Below, piece after piece: positions 62,210 to 64,000 of a DNA stretch of 64,000 nt. The notes under the pieces were generated by a model. The model was not told the DNA's origin, searched no databases, and saw only the letters and a program-made list of their open reading frames with translations. Numbering within the stretch: position 1 is the stretch's first letter; each line of letters opens with the position of its first letter. The position numbers and the translations under genes were made by a program. The stretch lies in assembly GCA_001184205.1 (NCBI GenBank), contig LBMP01000001.1, positions 1,392,001 through 1,456,000 of the forward strand. Direction: 5' to 3'. This stretch comes from Desulfocarbo indianensis (GTDB lineage: Bacteria; Desulfobacterota; Desulfarculia; Desulfarculales; Desulfarculaceae).

Positions 62210-63886
62210 TTACATGGCCTCCGGCGCGCTGACGCCCAGGAGCCCCAGACCGTTTCTTAATACCTGGCCCACGGCCTGGCTGAGGAGCAGGCGGGCGGCG
62301 GTGAGCCCGGCGTCTTCGCCCAGGACCCGCTGGGCGTTGTAATAGGAATGAAAGGCCCCGGCCACCTCGTTGAGGTAATAGGTTATGCGGTGGGGCTCCA
62401 GGGCCTGGGCCGCGCCGAGAGCCGCCTCCGGATATTCGCCCAGGCGGCGGGCCAGGGCCACCTCCTCGTCCAGGCCGAGCCTGCTCAAATCCACCTGGCC
62501 GGGATCGGGGAGATTAACGCCCGCCTCGGCCGCCTTGCGCAGGATGCTCATCACCCTGGTGTGGGCGTATTGCACGTAATAGACCGGATTGTCCAGGCTC
62601 TTTTGCTTGGCCACTTCCAGGTCGAAATCCAGGGGCGAATCCGAGCGGCGGGTGAGGAAGATGAAGCGCGCCGCGTCGCGGCCCACCTCGTCCACCACCT
62701 CGCGCAGGGTCACGAACTCGCCGGCCCTGGTGCTCATGGCCACCGGTTCGCCGCCGCGCAACAGGCTCACCATCTGCACCAGCACCACCTGCAAGGCCTC
62801 GGGTTCGCGGCCCAGGGCCTGGATGGCGGCTTTCAGGCGCGGCACGTAGCCGTGATGGTCGGCCCCCCACACGTCGATGAGCTGATCAAAGCCGCGCTCG
62901 AATTTCTCGCGGTGATAGGCGATGTCGCTGGCGAAGTAGGTGGTCTCGCCGTTGGAGCGCTTGACCACCCGGTCCTTTTCATCGCCGTAGCGCGAGGCGG
63001 CGAACCAGAGGGCCCCCTCGTTGTCGTACATCAGACCCCGCGCCTTGAGGTCGTCAAAGGAGGCCCGCACCGCGCCCCGGTCCACCAGGGATTGCTCGGA
63101 GTAGTAATTATCTATCTCCACCCCGAACACGCGCAAATCGTCCTTGATGCCGTCCAGTATCTTGGCCCCGGCCCAGTCGGCCGCCGCCTTGACCGCGGCC
63201 TGGTCGCCGGGCGAGGGCGGGGCGGCCGGGCCGGTGAGCGTCTTCAGGTATTCCTCGGCCAGCTCCCTGATGTATTCGCCCTTATAGTGGTTATCCGGAA
63301 AGGCCTGGTCCGAGCCGGCCAGCTCCTGGGCCCGGTGCAGCAGGGAGCGGCCCAGGGTGGCCATCTGGTTGCCCGCGTCGTTGATGTAGTATTCGGTGGC
63401 CACCGAACAGCCCACGTATTCCAGGAGCCGGGCCAGGGCGTCGCCCAGGGCCGCGCCGCGGCCGTGGCCCACGTGCAGGGGCCCGGTGGGGTTGGCGCTC
63501 ACGAACTCCACCATGACCCTGCGGCCCGCTCCCCAGGCCGAGCGGCCGAAGTTTGGGCCCTCCCCCATGATGTGGGGCAGGGCGGCCAGCCAGGCCGTGG
63601 GGTTCAGGAAAAAATTGATAAAGCCGGGCCCGGCTATCTCGGCCTTGGCCAGGATGCCGCCGGCCTCGGCCAGATGGCGCACCAGGATTTCGGCGATGTC
63701 GCGGGGCTTCCGGCGGCAGGGCCGGGCCAGTTGCAGGGCCAGATTGGCGGCCAGGTCGCCGTGCTCGGCCGAGCGCGGGGTCTCGATGGCGAACTCCAGG
63801 GCGCTATGGTCGAACTGGGGCAAATCCCCCGCGGCCTGGGCTGATTGCAGCGCCCGCAGCAGGGCCCGGCGCAGTTGCTCTTTCAT
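62210..63886 (-). CDS. argS: Arginyl-tRNA synthetase
   Basis: The start at 63886 (MKEQLRRALLRALQSAQAAG) gives 558 residues. The class I signature is SANPTGPLHVGHGRG (HVGH instead of HIGH), with ANLALQLARPCRRKP in the additional N-terminal domain. ArgRS lacks a canonical KMSKS, and here MSTRAGEFVTL takes that position. The C-terminal anticodon-binding domain (DALP-type: RRLGEYPEAALGAAQALEPHRITYYL) is complete. It charges tRNA(Arg). Its ATG overlaps the stop of the gene upstream (ATGA), coupling it to a cysteine-rich protein cut by the window edge. Confidence 0.97.
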   Translation of the reverse strand: MKEQLRRALLRALQSAQAAGDLPQFDHSALEFAIETPRSAEHGDLAANLALQLARPCRRKPRDIAEILVRHLAEAGGILAKAEIAGPGFINFFLNPTAWLAALPHIMGEGPNFGRSAWGAGRRVMVEFVSANPTGPLHVGHGRGAALGDALARLLEYVGCSVATEYYINDAGNQMATLGRSLLHRAQELAGSDQAFPDNHYKGEYIRELAEEYLKTLTGPAAPPSPGDQAAVKAAADWAGAKILDGIKDDLRVFGVEIDNYYSEQSLVDRGAVRASFDDLKARGLMYDNEGALWFAASRYGDEKDRVVKRSNGETTYFASDIAYHREKFERGFDQLIDVWGADHHGYVPRLKAAIQALGREPEALQVVLVQMVSLLRGGEPVAMSTRAGEFVTLREVVDEVGRDAARFIFLTRRSDSPLDFDLEVAKQKSLDNPVYYVQYAHTRVMSILRKAAEAGVNLPDPGQVDLSRLGLDEEVALARRLGEYPEAALGAAQALEPHRITYYLNEVAGAFHSYYNAQRVLGEDAGLTAARLLLSQAVGQVLRNGLGLLGVSAPEAM

Positions 63887-64000
63887 TGATGGCGTTCCTC
63901 GTCCCGTTTGCAGGCCAGGTCCCTGGTGAATTCGGCGCACTTGATGGGACCGCCCTGGGCGTAGCTGAATTTTTTGTTGCAATCTGCCCGCCAGGCGCAC
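63883..64000 (-). CDS. C-terminal end of a small cysteine-rich protein, truncated by the window edge
   Basis: Reading from the right edge, the frame ends in a TGA at 63885-63883 that overlaps the argS start (ATGA). The visible 38 residues are CAWRADCNKKF then SYAQGGPIKCAEFTRDLACK and so on, with four cysteines spaced C-x5-C-x13-C-x10-C. No stop interrupts it. The spacing resembles a metal-binding knuckle, and I do not know a named family. The N-terminal part lies outside. Confidence 0.65.
   Translation of the reverse strand, partial: CAWRADCNKKFSYAQGGPIKCAEFTRDLACKRDEERHQ

Overview
The window is a dense, GC-rich (roughly two-thirds G+C by eye) bacterial chromosome segment with short intergenic gaps, many ATGA or TGATG start/stop overlaps and no rRNA, tRNA, CRISPR array, integrase or insertion sequence that I could find. 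The gene content fits an anaerobic or facultatively anaerobic member of the Desulfobacterota (former Deltaproteobacteria): class III anaerobic ribonucleotide reductase, a CxxCH haem-binding chemoreceptor, short-chain acyl-CoA synthetases, an acetate-type sodium symporter, a lactate permease and a short N-acetylglutamate-synthase-like GNAT. The taxonomic call is an inference from gene content and base composition, not from a marker tree.

Layout. 1-6,000 (+): the end of 6-phosphogluconate dehydrogenase, then zwf and pgl (oxidative pentose phosphate pathway), a yedK-type DNA-protein crosslink gene, and an overlapping SDR/aldehyde dehydrogenase pair. 6,000-11,400 (-): an exported beta-carbonic anhydrase, then the anaerobic RNR cluster nrdD, a small redoxin, nrdG and a degenerate metallo-beta-lactamase-like protein. 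nrdD has a good promoter with an NrdR-box-like palindrome between its -35 and -10. 11,700-20,000 (+): glycosyltransferase, hicB/hicA, haem-type chemoreceptor, TetR regulator, universal stress protein, a histidine-rich miniprotein, KtrB/KtrA potassium uptake and an MFS exporter. 20,000-23,850 (+): gatB, mtnA, ilvE and a clear terminator. 23,900-30,600 (-): a second universal stress protein, priA, a nucleotidyltransferase-like protein, an alkaline-phosphatase-superfamily protein and a DUF2007-DeoC fusion.

30,900-49,150 is the most coherent block, an acetate/propionate uptake and control island. It holds a propionyl/acetyl-CoA synthetase, a small membrane protein, a CrbS-like kinase (SLC5 transporter domain, STAC, PAS, kinase) with its NarL-type regulator, the DUF4212/ActP-type symporter pair, a HEAT-repeat membrane protein, two cNMP-CBS-DUF294 nucleotidyltransferase-like proteins (one with a ruined active-site motif), acetyl-CoA synthetase, a DEDDh exonuclease and an AcuB-like CBS-ACT protein. 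The inferred logic is that the kinase senses or transports a substrate, its regulator switches on the symporter and synthetases, and the CBS/cNMP proteins tune flux to energy state.

49,500-64,000: fabH with a strong terminator; two tandem small genes resembling phage tail-assembly chaperones with no other phage gene nearby; a lactate permease divergent from a MarR-CoA-transferase pair; a VOC protein; lexA with a very good promoter; an SLC13 permease with RCK_C domains; then a minus-strand run of an M23 peptidase, a PmbA/TldD protein, a GNAT, a SPOR protein, argS and the end of a small cysteine-rich protein cut by the window edge.
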